12,402 nt of DNA, taken from assembly GCA_018224485.1 (NCBI GenBank), contig JAGTVE010000270.1, positions 1 to 12,402 on the forward strand. Reading direction: 5' to 3'. The position numbers and the translations under genes were made by a program. How positions within the stretch are numbered: position 1 is the first letter of the stretch; every line of letters begins with the position of its first letter. Below are positions 1 to 11,814 of this stretch, one piece after another. The notes beneath the pieces are model-generated. The model saw nothing but the letters and a program-made list of their open reading frames with translations. It made no database searches and was not told the DNA's origin. The stretch comes from Thioalkalivibrio sp. (GTDB lineage Bacteria; Pseudomonadota; Gammaproteobacteria; Ectothiorhodospirales; Ectothiorhodospiraceae).

Positions 1-883
1 ACTCGAGGTCCTCCAGCACATTGTCGCGGGTGAGCATGCGGACACGGATCAAACCGCCCGGGGCCTTGTGCAGGCCCTCCACCAGATACGTGCCGGCGGC
101 GATCTTGACCCCGGTGGTCACCACGCGGCGCCCCTTCTGATAGACCCATTCGGGGTCCTGCAGAAGGCCGTGCACGCTCTCCAGCGCCTCCTCCTCGGCG
201 GGGGTCAGACGCGATTCCTCGGGCCGATACCCCAGGTGTTCCTCGATCGCGCCGAGGAACAACGACTTCACGCGCTCGCGTTCGGGGGGACGTCCGAGCT
301 CGCGCGTCAGGGTGGTCATGTAGTCCTGCATGCCCTGGCGCAGCTTGTCGCGGAACTTCTCCGAGCTCACCTTCAGGCAGCGGGCCATTGTGTCCATGTC
401 GAAATCGAACATGAAGCTGCCGACCATCACCGTCGCGTCATTGATCCGTGCCGAGCCCGTGCCGCCGATCTTGCGTCCGTTCACGTGGATGTCGTTCACC
501 GGCCGAAAGACCGCCGCCACCCCGAGGGCCTGATAGGTGGCCAGCACCGGCGCGATGAAATGCGAGTAGATGGCCTCCACCCGGGCCGGCGCCAGACGGT
601 ACGGGTAGACGAAGTGGAAGAACAACTGGTCGCGGTTGAGATACACCGCTCCGCCGCCCACATCGCGCCGGATGATCGGCAGACCGTGGGTCTCGCAGTA
701 CGCGATATCGACCTCCTGGTCGATGTCCTGATGCAGCCCCACGGAAACGAAGGGGTCGGTCGGGTTCACCAGCGTGACCACCGGGTCGTCGCCCTCCTTC
801 ATGCTCTCCGCTACCGCATGGAAGGTAGCCATCGACTCCAGTGGCGGGACGTACCCGGCATCGATCACTCGAATTCTGTTCAT
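1..883 (-). CDS. lplA: Lipoate-protein ligase A family protein, 3' end cut by window
   Basis: Predicted ligase that attaches lipoate (or a close relative) to a lysine of a lipoyl-domain protein in the cytoplasm. The 294 residues visible contain the family signature RRDVGGGAVYLN at about 72-83 and NGRKIGGTGSAR at about 135-146, whose lysine 138 matches the conserved substrate-activating lysine of LplA/LipB/BirA folds. From about residue 245 (ITTGVKIAAGTYLVEG region, then HKAPGGLIRV) it resembles the accessory C-terminal domain of lipoate ligases, so this looks like a fused ligase plus accessory domain. No stop is reached; family proteins of this type run to roughly 340 residues. The ATG at 881-883 overlaps the ispD stop as ATGA and has a good Shine-Dalgarno (GAGGA, 7 nt spacing), so it is translationally coupled to ispD. 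Substrate is not shown by sequence: LipM-like octanoyltransferase activity or a dedicated sulfur-oxidation lipoate-binding protein target are alternatives. Confidence 0.85.
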   Translation of the reverse strand, partial: MNRIRVIDAGYVPPLESMATFHAVAESMKEGDDPVVTLVNPTDPFVSVGLHQDIDQEVDIAYCETHGLPIIRRDVGGGAVYLNRDQLFFHFVYPYRLAPARVEAIYSHFIAPVLATYQALGVAAVFRPVNDIHVNGRKIGGTGSARINDATVMVGSFMFDFDMDTMARCLKVSSEKFRDKLRQGMQDYMTTLTRELGRPPERERVKSLFLGAIEEHLGYRPEESRLTPAEEEALESVHGLLQDPEWVYQKGRRVVTTGVKIAAGTYLVEGLHKAPGGLIRVRMLTRDNVLEDLE

Positions 884-1605
884 CCAGCATTCCTCAATCG
901 CTGTTGCCTTCTCAGATAGACCTCCGCGACCTCCAGGTCCTCCGGCCGCGTGATCTTGATGTTCATCGGACTGCCTTCAACGATACGGGGATGCTCCCCC
1001 GCGAACTCCATCGCGCTGGCCTCGTCGGTTACCGCGACACCCGAGGCCGCGGCCGCATCCAGTGCCTCGCGAAGGGCCCGCAAACGGAACATCTGCGGCG
1101 TCAGGGCCCGCCACACGCGGCTGCGATCCAGCGTATGCTCCACCCGTTCCCCGGTGCCCGCGAGTTTCAGGGTATCGCTGCTTGGGGCCGCCAGGAGGCC
1201 GCCAACCGGGTCATGCTGCAGCAGGCTGATCAGGCGGTCCAGGTCTTCGGGGGGAAGGCACGGCCGTGCGGCATCGTGCACCAGCACCCAGTCTTGCGGT
1301 CCCGCCCGGCCGGCCAGGAACCCGAGGCCGTTGCGCACCGAGTCGGCGCGCTCGGCACCACCCGTCACCAGGAACAGGCGGCCTCCCGCGTTCGGGAGCT
1401 CCATCGCGTCGGAATCGGCGCCCGATCCGACGACCAGCACCACCCCGCGGATCGCCGGATGTTCGAGGAAGATGCCCAGGGTGTGCTCGAGCACGGACCG
1501 CGAGCCGAGCCTCAGGAACTGCTTCGGCCGCTCCCCCCCCATGCGCCGGCCGACGCCCGCCGCCGGGATCAGCGCCCAGAGCGCGGGCGCGCGGTCCTCA
1601 GTCAT
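880..1605 (-). CDS. ispD: 2-C-methyl-D-erythritol 4-phosphate cytidylyltransferase
   Basis: Third enzyme of the MEP isoprenoid pathway; transfers CMP from CTP to methylerythritol phosphate in the cytoplasm. The 241-residue protein has the nucleotide-binding loop PAAGVGRRMGGERPKQF at 14-30 (with R20 and K28), VHDAARP at 109-115, ALTPQMF at 167-173, TDEASAMEFAG at 193-203 and NIKITRPEDL at 215-224 (K217), all family hallmarks in the usual order and length (E. coli 236). The ATG is 8 bp inside the end of ftsB and is preceded by GGAGG at 1615-1619, 9 nt away. It is coupled to the lipoate ligase downstream by a 4-bp ATGA overlap. The usual gammaproteobacterial partner ispF does not follow directly. 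Confidence 0.97.
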   Translation of the reverse strand: MTEDRAPALWALIPAAGVGRRMGGERPKQFLRLGSRSVLEHTLGIFLEHPAIRGVVLVVGSGADSDAMELPNAGGRLFLVTGGAERADSVRNGLGFLAGRAGPQDWVLVHDAARPCLPPEDLDRLISLLQHDPVGGLLAAPSSDTLKLAGTGERVEHTLDRSRVWRALTPQMFRLRALREALDAAAASGVAVTDEASAMEFAGEHPRIVEGSPMNIKITRPEDLEVAEVYLRRQQRLRNAG

Positions 1606-1912
1606 TGCGCGGGTCCTCCGGCTCCACTCGCATTCCCACGCCCGGATCGACCGGCAGGAAGAAGATCTCGTCCTCGCGGATCATGCCGAGGTCCCGCCGT
1701 GCCCGCTCTTCGACTGCGTCACTGCCACTGCGCAGATCTTCCACCTCCGCCTCCAGCGCCCGATTCCGGCTGCGCAGCTCCTCGTTCTGGATCTGCTGGA
1801 GGCGATTCGCCTCGCGCAACTCCAGGACATCGCGCCAGTTTCCCTCGCCGAACCATAACGACCACTGCAGGCCGATCAGCGCCGCGAGCAGCAGGCCCAG
1901 GAGCCAGCGCAT
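1598..1912 (-). CDS. ftsB: Cell division protein FtsB
   Basis: Small bitopic inner-membrane protein of the FtsQLB divisome complex that helps trigger septal peptidoglycan synthesis. The 104-residue product has a short cytoplasmic N-terminus, one transmembrane helix at about residues 3-21 (WLLGLLLAALIGLQWSLWF), then a periplasmic coiled coil with regular leucine and charged spacing at about 28-65, and the conserved ERARRDLGMIREDEIFF segment at about 69-85. Length matches E. coli FtsB (103). It lies between eno and ispD as in most gammaproteobacteria. No strong Shine-Dalgarno precedes the ATG, but the N-terminus aligns with other FtsB proteins. The 134-bp gap to eno (1913-2046) shows no convincing promoter or terminator to my eye. 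Confidence 0.93.
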   Translation of the reverse strand: MRWLLGLLLAALIGLQWSLWFGEGNWRDVLELREANRLQQIQNEELRSRNRALEAEVEDLRSGSDAVEERARRDLGMIREDEIFFLPVDPGVGMRVEPEDPRND

Positions 1913-2046
1913 CAGGCCCGGTCCAAATGGATGAAGTCAGCCACACCGACGCGCCAGGCGTTCGCGCGCGCGGCATTGGATCCACCGCACCGCAACTCAA
2001 TCGCGCCGCCAGCCCCGGCCATCCCGATCCGACGCCGGCCAGCGCA

Positions 2047-3327
2047 TCAGCGCGGGCGCGCCGGGAAGGCGTCGAGACCCGGGTAGCGTGCCCCGGAGCC
2101 CAGCATCTCCTCGATCCGGATCAGCTGGTTGTACTTGGCGACACGATCCGAGCGGGACAGGGAGCCCGTCTTGATCTGCCCGACCCCGCTTGCCACGGCC
2201 AGATCCGCGATGGTCACGTCCTCGGTCTCGCCCGAGCGGTGCGAGATCACCGCACTGTAACCGGCCTCGCGCGCCATCGCGATCGCCTCCAGGGTCTCGG
2301 TCAGCGTTCCGATCTGGTTCACCTTGATCAGGATCGAATTGGCGACGCCCCGGTCGATGCCGTCCCGCAGGATACGGGTGTTGGTGACGAAGAGGTCGTC
2401 CCCGACCAGCTGCACCCGGCCACCGAGCCTGTCGGTCAACCGCTTCCAGCCATCCCAGTCATCTTCGGCCAGGGCATCCTCGATGGTGAGGATCGGGTAC
2501 TGGTCGACCCAGTCCGCGAGATAGTCGATGAATTCTTCGGCCGAGAAGTCACGCCCCTCGGAGGCCAGGCGATAGCGGCCGTCCCGGTAGAATTCCGAGC
2601 TGGCGCAGTCCAGACCGATCCAGATGTCCTCGCCGGCCCGAAAACCCGCCTGCTCGATCGCCTCGAGGATCACCTCCACCGCGGCCGCATTGGACGGCAG
2701 GTCGGGCGCAAAGCCGCCTTCGTCGCCCACCCCGGTGCTCAGCCCCCGCTTCTGGAGCAGCTTCTTCAGCGCATGAAAGATCTCCGCACCGTAGCGCACG
2801 GCCTCGGTCAGGCTGCCGGCACCGACAGGCACGATCATGAATTCCTGCATGTCGACGCTGTTGCTCGCGTGGGCGCCGCCGTTGACGATGTTCATCATCG
2901 GTACCGGCAGCACGGCGGCATCCGCACCGCCCAGACTCCTGAACAGTGGCAGTCCGACCTCCGCAGCCCGCGCATGGGCCACGGCCAGCGACACGGCCAG
3001 CACCGCGTTCGCGCCGAGCCGCTCCTTGTTCGCCGTGCCATCGAGTTCGATCATGCGCCGGTCGGCCGCCTCCTGGTCGGCCTCGGTGCCGCGCAGGGCA
3101 TCGCGCAGTTCGCCGTTGACATGAGCCACCGCACGGCGCACCCCCTTGCCGCCGTAGCGCGCCTCTCCGTCCCGCAACTCGATCGCCTCACGGGCGCCGG
3201 TCGATGCGCCCGACGGCACCGCCGCACGGCCACGCGCACCGGAATCCAGGACCACGTCGGCCTCGACAGTCGGATTACCCCGGGAGTCCACGATCTCCCG
3301 GCCATGCACATCGGCAATCAAAGCCAT
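2047..3327 (-). CDS. eno: Enolase (phosphopyruvate hydratase)
   Basis: Interconverts 2-phosphoglycerate and phosphoenolpyruvate in glycolysis and gluconeogenesis; in many proteobacteria it is also a degradosome component. The 426-residue protein carries every catalytic element: GDEGG with general acid/base E203, Mg ligands D240, E283 and D310, catalytic K335 in SILIKVNQ, SHRSGETED at 362-370 with H363, and K386 in GQIKTGS. The lid loop GASTG is at 40-44. The usual IEDG near E283 reads IEDA, a tolerated variant. The ATG has an excellent Shine-Dalgarno, AAGGAG at 3334-3339, 6 nt upstream, stronger than its neighbours, consistent with high expression. It follows kdsA after a 68-bp gap. Confidence 0.99.
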   Translation of the reverse strand: MALIADVHGREIVDSRGNPTVEADVVLDSGARGRAAVPSGASTGAREAIELRDGEARYGGKGVRRAVAHVNGELRDALRGTEADQEAADRRMIELDGTANKERLGANAVLAVSLAVAHARAAEVGLPLFRSLGGADAAVLPVPMMNIVNGGAHASNSVDMQEFMIVPVGAGSLTEAVRYGAEIFHALKKLLQKRGLSTGVGDEGGFAPDLPSNAAAVEVILEAIEQAGFRAGEDIWIGLDCASSEFYRDGRYRLASEGRDFSAEEFIDYLADWVDQYPILTIEDALAEDDWDGWKRLTDRLGGRVQLVGDDLFVTNTRILRDGIDRGVANSILIKVNQIGTLTETLEAIAMAREAGYSAVISHRSGETEDVTIADLAVASGVGQIKTGSLSRSDRVAKYNQLIRIEEMLGSGARYPGLDAFPARPR

Positions 3328-3350
3328 GATTCTCTCCTTGAAGGAAGCGT

Positions 3351-3367
3351 CCCGGATGCCCTCCGGG
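3351..3367 (-). repeat. Small inverted repeat between kdsA and eno
   Basis: CCCGGA and TCCGGG (6 bp each) flank a 5-nt centre in the 68-bp gap, about 12 nt upstream of the eno Shine-Dalgarno. No U-run follows on the minus strand. It could be a weak RNA hairpin in the eno leader or chance in GC-rich DNA. Confidence 0.3.
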
Positions 3368-3395
3368 CTGCCGTCGGAATTCAGGAAGGGCGGCC

Positions 3396-4238
3396 TCAGC
3401 CGAGGCCGAACGCCGCCTCCGCGAGCGGGCGCGCCTTCACGGCGCGGTCCAGTTCAACGAGGGTCTCCAGCAGGTTCCGCAGCAGCGGCAGTGGCCACGC
3501 GTTGGGGCCATCGGACAGCGCCTGCTCAGGATCGGGATGGGTCTCCATGAAGAGTCCAGACACGCCCGCCGCCACGGCGGCGCGCGCCAGCACCGGCACG
3601 AACTCGCGCTGCCCGCCGGACACCGCACCGAGGCCGCCGGGCTGCTGCACCGAATGCGTCGCGTCGAAGACCACCGGACAACCCGTCCGGCGCATCACCG
3701 CGAGACCCCGCATGTCCGAGATCAGCGTGTTGTATCCAAAGGAGACGCCGCGCTCGCAGACCATGATCCGCTCGTTCCCGGCCTCGCGCGCCTTGGCCAC
3801 CACGTTGTCCATGTCCCAGGGGGCGAGGAACTGGCCCTTCTTGATGTTCACCGGAAGCCCCTGGCGGGCAACATTCTGGATAAAGTTCGTCTGCCGGCAC
3901 AGGAAGGCCGGGGTCTGCAGCACGTCCACGACCTCGGCGACCTCACCGAGCGGGGTATCCTCGTGCACGTCGGTCAGCACCGGAACATTCAAGGACTTCC
4001 TAACATTTTCAAGGATCTGCAGACCTTTATTCATGCCCAGTCCGCGGAAACTCCGGGTGGAGGAGCGGTTCGCCTTGTCGAAGGACGACTTGTATATGAA
4101 CGGAATGCCCAGCGCGGTGGCCATCTCCGCGAGCGTCCCGGCCGTATCCAGCGCGAGCTGCTCGGACTCGATCACGCAGGGGCCCGAGATCAGGAACAGC
4201 GGCCGGTCCGGACCGACCTGGAATCCGCAGAGATCCAT
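3396..4238 (-). CDS. kdsA: 3-deoxy-8-phosphooctulonate synthase (KDO-8-P synthase), metal-dependent type
   Basis: Condenses phosphoenolpyruvate (the product of the neighbouring enolase) with arabinose 5-phosphate to give KDO-8-phosphate for LPS inner core. The 280-residue product shows GPCVIES at 19-25, KSSFDKANRSS at 50-60, TDVHED at 89-94, KKGQFLAP at 133-140, FDATHSVQQPGG at 191-202 and THPDPEQALSDGPNAWPL at 233-250. C21, H195, E232 and D243 sit exactly 10 residues after the metal ligands C11, H185, E222 and D233 of the Aquifex enzyme, whereas E. coli KdsA has Asn instead of Cys. So this is the metal-dependent class. I chose ATG 4236-4238 because MDLCGF aligns with starts of close homologues; GTG at 4248-4250, overlapping the pyrG stop as GTGA, would add four residues. 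Neither has a clear Shine-Dalgarno. Confidence 0.97.
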   Translation of the reverse strand: MDLCGFQVGPDRPLFLISGPCVIESEQLALDTAGTLAEMATALGIPFIYKSSFDKANRSSTRSFRGLGMNKGLQILENVRKSLNVPVLTDVHEDTPLGEVAEVVDVLQTPAFLCRQTNFIQNVARQGLPVNIKKGQFLAPWDMDNVVAKAREAGNERIMVCERGVSFGYNTLISDMRGLAVMRRTGCPVVFDATHSVQQPGGLGAVSGGQREFVPVLARAAVAAGVSGLFMETHPDPEQALSDGPNAWPLPLLRNLLETLVELDRAVKARPLAEAAFGLG

Positions 4239-4246
4239 GGGCAGGG

Positions 4247-5911
<1,665 letters not shown>

Positions 5912-5930
5912 GCGGGCACCCGTGATAGTA

Positions 5931-5948
5931 CGGCCGGCCAGCCGGCCG
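5931..5948 (-). repeat. Perfect GC-rich inverted repeat in the pyrG leader
   Basis: Arms CGGCCGGC (5931-5938) and GCCGGCCG (5941-5948) are exact reverse complements with a 2-nt centre; as RNA the likely fold is 7 bp with a 4-nt loop. It ends 19 nt before the pyrG ATG and, if the candidate promoter is right, would begin within about six bases of the transcript 5' end. No U-run follows, so it is not an ordinary intrinsic terminator. Function unknown; a leader hairpin affecting stability or translation, or a DNA-binding site, are both possible. Confidence 0.5.
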
Positions 5949-5960
5949 GATCGCAGCAGG

Positions 5961-5989
5961 AGGTTATCAAAAAGCCCCGGGGCGCTCAA
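5961..5989 (-). promoter_or_regulatory. Candidate sigma70-type promoter for pyrG
   Basis: On the minus strand TTGAGC (5984-5989, 4 of 6 to TTGACA) is followed after 17 bp by TAACCT (5961-5966, 3 of 6 to TATAAT). It is the most AT-rich spot in the 145-bp tilS-pyrG gap and correctly oriented. The match is weak. The spacer holds the palindrome GCCCCGGGGC followed by TTTTT (5969-5983), which could instead be a poor terminator for the upstream tilS transcript. Confidence 0.3.
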
Positions 5990-6056
5990 TCGCGTTCCGC
6001 CCCGCGAAGGACTGCCAAACGCCACGCGAAGCGTTGCGACGGCCCGTTCGGCCGCG

Positions 6057-7331
6057 TCAACGGGGCCAGAGTACCGCGATCAACTCGCCGTCCCGCTCGA
6101 TCAGCGGCACCCGCGCCCGCCGCCAGGGAGGAATGCCGTGTTCCTGCATCAGGTTCTTGAGCGTGCGCCGTGTCCCGTCCGGCTGGCGCAGCCATTCACC
6201 TCCCCGTCGGAACCCTACCCGGACACCCTCGGGGTCCGCGATTCCGGCATCCTGCAGTTCCCGGCGGGTCAGCACACGGCCGTCGGGGAGCTGCAGTTCC
6301 GCCGCCCCCCAGGGCCAGGCCAACCCTTCGTGCGGCGGCCGGGATCCGCCGTCCTCCGCTGTGGCCAGCAGGTACAGCGCTCCGCGGTATGTCCGCAGAC
6401 TGTGACCGTGCCAGTGCAGCGCGGGGCTTGCATCGGGCGCCGCCTCCTCGAGTTGCCGCAGGAACTCGAGCAGCCGCCGACGGCGCGGTGGTTCGGCGCC
6501 CGCACGGGTGATGAAGCGCCGCAGCAGCCAGGGCCTTCGGGACGCGGGCTGACTCGAGAGCCCCCGCAGATCAACGCAGTTGGGACACGGCCCCTGCAGG
6601 CCGTCGAGCAGCGGGTCCAGCAGCCCGTCGAGGACATCGGTCACTTCGGCCTGCAGTCCGGCCGCGACCCCAAGCCTCCGTTCCACCGGAAAGCGCCCGG
6701 CGAGCCGGGGCATCACCTCGCGGCGCAGGAAGTTGCGATCGAAACGCAGGTCCGCGTTGGTCGGATCCTCCAGCCACCGCAGGCCGTGCGCCTGTGCGTA
6801 GGCCGCGATCGCGGCCCCGGGGACGCAAAGTAGCGGGCGGCCCAGCCAGCAGGCTCCGATGCGGCGCATCGATGGCATCGCGGCGAGACCGGCCGGACCA
6901 CTGCCCTTCAGGGCCGCGAGCAGGAAGGTCTCGGCCTGGTCGGTCGCGTGGTGCGCGGTGAGGATGCACTCGCCGGCATTTGCCCCCTGCGCGAGTGCCC
7001 GGTAGCGCAGACGGCGCGCGGCTGCCTCGACACCCTCGCCTGACCGCTCCGGCACCCGGACCTCAAGCACCCGGCACCGGTAGCCGAGTTCGTCGGCAAT
7101 GCGGCGGCAGTGCTCTGCCTGGGCATCCGCCAGCGGGTGCAGGCCGTGGTGGACGTGCAGCGGCAATGCGCGGCGCTCGGGATCATGCCGTGCGAGCGCA
7201 TGCAGCAGCGCGATGGAATCCCTGCCCCCGCTGAGCGCCACCCGCAGGCGATGGATCCCGGGGTGTGTGCCCAGAAATGCCTGCAGGGCCCCGTCGACCG
7301 GCTCAGGTCCCGGTTTCCTGGAAGGCGCCAT
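6057..7331 (-). CDS. tilS: tRNA(Ile)-lysidine synthetase
   Basis: Converts C34 of the CAU-anticodon isoleucine tRNA to lysidine using ATP and lysine, so that it reads AUA and is charged with isoleucine; essential in bacteria. The 424-residue protein has the PP-loop ATP pyrophosphatase signature ALSGGRDS at 32-39, then HVHHGLHPLAD, a TAHHATDQAET motif and LEDPTNADLRFDRNFLR, all in family order, and a C-terminal tRNA-binding domain ending in GTRRTLKNLMQEHGIPPWRR and the closing LIERDGELIAVLW pattern. Length is close to E. coli TilS (432). The ATG lies 29 bp inside the end of accA with only a weak Shine-Dalgarno, suggesting coupling. A 145-bp gap to pyrG follows. Small departures (TDQ for the usual DDQ) do not touch the PP-loop. 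Confidence 0.96.
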   Translation of the reverse strand: MAPSRKPGPEPVDGALQAFLGTHPGIHRLRVALSGGRDSIALLHALARHDPERRALPLHVHHGLHPLADAQAEHCRRIADELGYRCRVLEVRVPERSGEGVEAAARRLRYRALAQGANAGECILTAHHATDQAETFLLAALKGSGPAGLAAMPSMRRIGACWLGRPLLCVPGAAIAAYAQAHGLRWLEDPTNADLRFDRNFLRREVMPRLAGRFPVERRLGVAAGLQAEVTDVLDGLLDPLLDGLQGPCPNCVDLRGLSSQPASRRPWLLRRFITRAGAEPPRRRRLLEFLRQLEEAAPDASPALHWHGHSLRTYRGALYLLATAEDGGSRPPHEGLAWPWGAAELQLPDGRVLTRRELQDAGIADPEGVRVGFRRGGEWLRQPDGTRRTLKNLMQEHGIPPWRRARVPLIERDGELIAVLWPR

Positions 7332-8268
7332 AGTCCATCAGCCGCCGGTAGCGCCGCTCCAGGCGCTGGTCCGGATCGAGCGCGTCCAGCTCCTCGAGGG
7401 TCTCCAGCAGCGCGGACTTGATCCGGCTCGCCATCATCTCCGGCGCACGATGGGCACCGCCCAGGGGCTCGTCGATCACCCGGTCCACCAGCTCCAGCTC
7501 CCGCAGCCGGTCGGAGGTGATCCCGAGGGCCTCCGCCGCCTCCGGTGCCTTTTCCGCGCTCTTCCACAGGATGGAGGCGCAGCCCTCCGGAGAGATCACC
7601 GAGTAGGTCGAGTACCGCAGCATCATCGTGGAGTCGCCAACCCCGATCGCCAGCGCGCCACCGGAACCGCCCTCCCCGATCACCGTCGCGATGATCGGCG
7701 TGTCCAGACGGGACATCACCATCAGGTTCCGGGCAATCGCCTCGCTCTGACCCCGCTCCTCGGCGCCCACGCCCGGGTAGGCTCCGGGTGTATCGATGAA
7801 GGTCAGGATCGGCAGCCGGAAGCGGGCGGCCATCTCCATCAGCCGCAGGGCCTTGCGGTAGCCCTCCGGTCGCGGCATCCCGAAGTTGCGCTGGATCTTT
7901 TCCTTGGTCTGGCGCCCCTTCTGGTGGCCGATCAGCATCACTGGGCGGCCGTCCAGGCGCGCCGGACCCCCGACGATCGCCGCATCGTCAGCGTAGGCGC
8001 GGTCGCCACGCAGTTCGACGAATTCGGTGAAGATCTGCGGCACGTAGTCCAGCGTGTAGGGCCGGCGCGGGTGTCGCGAGAGCTGGGCGATCTGCCAGGG
8101 CTTGAGCTTGCTGAAGATGTTCTCCGTCAAGGCCAGACACTTTTCCTCGAGGCGCTGAATCTCTTCCTGGATGTTGACCTCGGCGTCGCCGCCGACGAAG
8201 CGCAGATCCTCGATCTTCGCCTCCAGCTCCGCGATCGGCTGTTCGAAATCGAGAAACTCCGGATTCAT
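7303..8268 (-). CDS. accA: Acetyl-CoA carboxylase carboxyltransferase, alpha subunit
   Basis: With AccD forms the carboxyltransferase that moves the carboxyl group from biotinylated AccB to acetyl-CoA, giving malonyl-CoA for fatty acid synthesis. The 321-residue protein (E. coli 319) begins MNPEFLDFEQPI, has a helical N-terminal part to about residue 75 and then the crotonase-like carboxyltransferase fold with PGAYPGVGAEERGQSEAIA at 161-179 and GEGGSGGALAIGVGD at 198-212, the oxyanion and CoA-binding glycine-rich loops, and SPEGCASILWKS at 226-237. An ATG four codons upstream (8278-8280) is possible, but GGAAGG lies just before 8268 and homologues start at MNP. It follows dnaE by 87 bp, a gap with a promoter-like box and palindrome, and overlaps tilS by 29 bp. 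Confidence 0.98.
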   Translation of the reverse strand: MNPEFLDFEQPIAELEAKIEDLRFVGGDAEVNIQEEIQRLEEKCLALTENIFSKLKPWQIAQLSRHPRRPYTLDYVPQIFTEFVELRGDRAYADDAAIVGGPARLDGRPVMLIGHQKGRQTKEKIQRNFGMPRPEGYRKALRLMEMAARFRLPILTFIDTPGAYPGVGAEERGQSEAIARNLMVMSRLDTPIIATVIGEGGSGGALAIGVGDSTMMLRYSTYSVISPEGCASILWKSAEKAPEAAEALGITSDRLRELELVDRVIDEPLGGAHRAPEMMASRIKSALLETLEELDALDPDQRLERRYRRLMDYGAFQETGT

Positions 8269-8272
8269 GCGG

Positions 8273-8278
8273 CCTTCC
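8273..8278 (-). promoter_or_regulatory. Shine-Dalgarno of accA, decides the start
   Basis: GGAAGG on the minus strand, 4 nt before the ATG at 8266-8268. The alternative upstream ATG (8278-8280) overlaps this site, follows directly on an inverted repeat and has no purine-rich element, so the downstream ATG is preferred. Confidence 0.6.
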
Positions 8279-8280
8279 AT

Positions 8281-8303
8281 ATCTGCGCGTCCAACGCGCA
8301 GAT
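8281..8303 (-). repeat. Perfect 10-bp inverted repeat upstream of accA
   Basis: Minus-strand arm ATCTGCGCGT (8294-8303), centre TGG (8291-8293), arm ACGCGCAGAT (8281-8290); the arms are exact reverse complements. It shares two bases with the TACAAT box and would cover the transcription start, a typical repressor operator position. In read-through mRNA from dnaE it would be a 10-bp hairpin two bases upstream of the accA Shine-Dalgarno. No U-run follows, so it is not an intrinsic terminator. A smaller inverted repeat, GCGGA/TCCGC with a 4-nt loop, is at 8308-8321. Confidence 0.7.
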
Positions 8304-8307
8304 TGTA
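8302..8307 (-). promoter_or_regulatory. Candidate -10 box (TACAAT) for accA
   Basis: TACAAT on the minus strand matches TATAAT at 5 of 6 positions in a GC-rich gap, 33 nt from the accA ATG. No good -35 is visible at 16-18 bp (about GAGCGG), so it would need an activator, or it is chance. Its last two bases are the first two of the inverted repeat at 8281-8303. Confidence 0.4.
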
Positions 8308-8355
8308 GCGGATACGTCCGCCAGCCGCTCCCGGGCGCAGCCTCGTGCGACAGGA

Positions 8356-11810
<3,455 letters not shown>

Positions 11811-11814
<4 letters not shown>

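Noticed and set aside
1913..2046. Promoter or terminator in the eno-ftsB gap
   Set aside because: A TTGAGT is present on the minus strand but no acceptable -10 follows at 16-18 bp, and no stem plus U-run is seen after eno.
5912..6025. N-terminal extension of pyrG to an upstream in-frame start
   Set aside because: The added residues match no CTP synthase; MTRFVFITGG is the standard N-terminus and the extension crosses the leader hairpin and promoter-like region.
8281..8303. FadR operator at the accA palindrome
   Set aside because: The outer ATCTG/CAGAT bases recall FadR sites, but the element is 23 bp with GCGCGT arms, not the 17-bp FadR spacing and TGGT core.
8281..8303. Intrinsic terminator between dnaE and accA
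   Set aside because: The stem is strong but is followed by ATATGG, not a U-run, and runs straight into the accA ribosome binding site.
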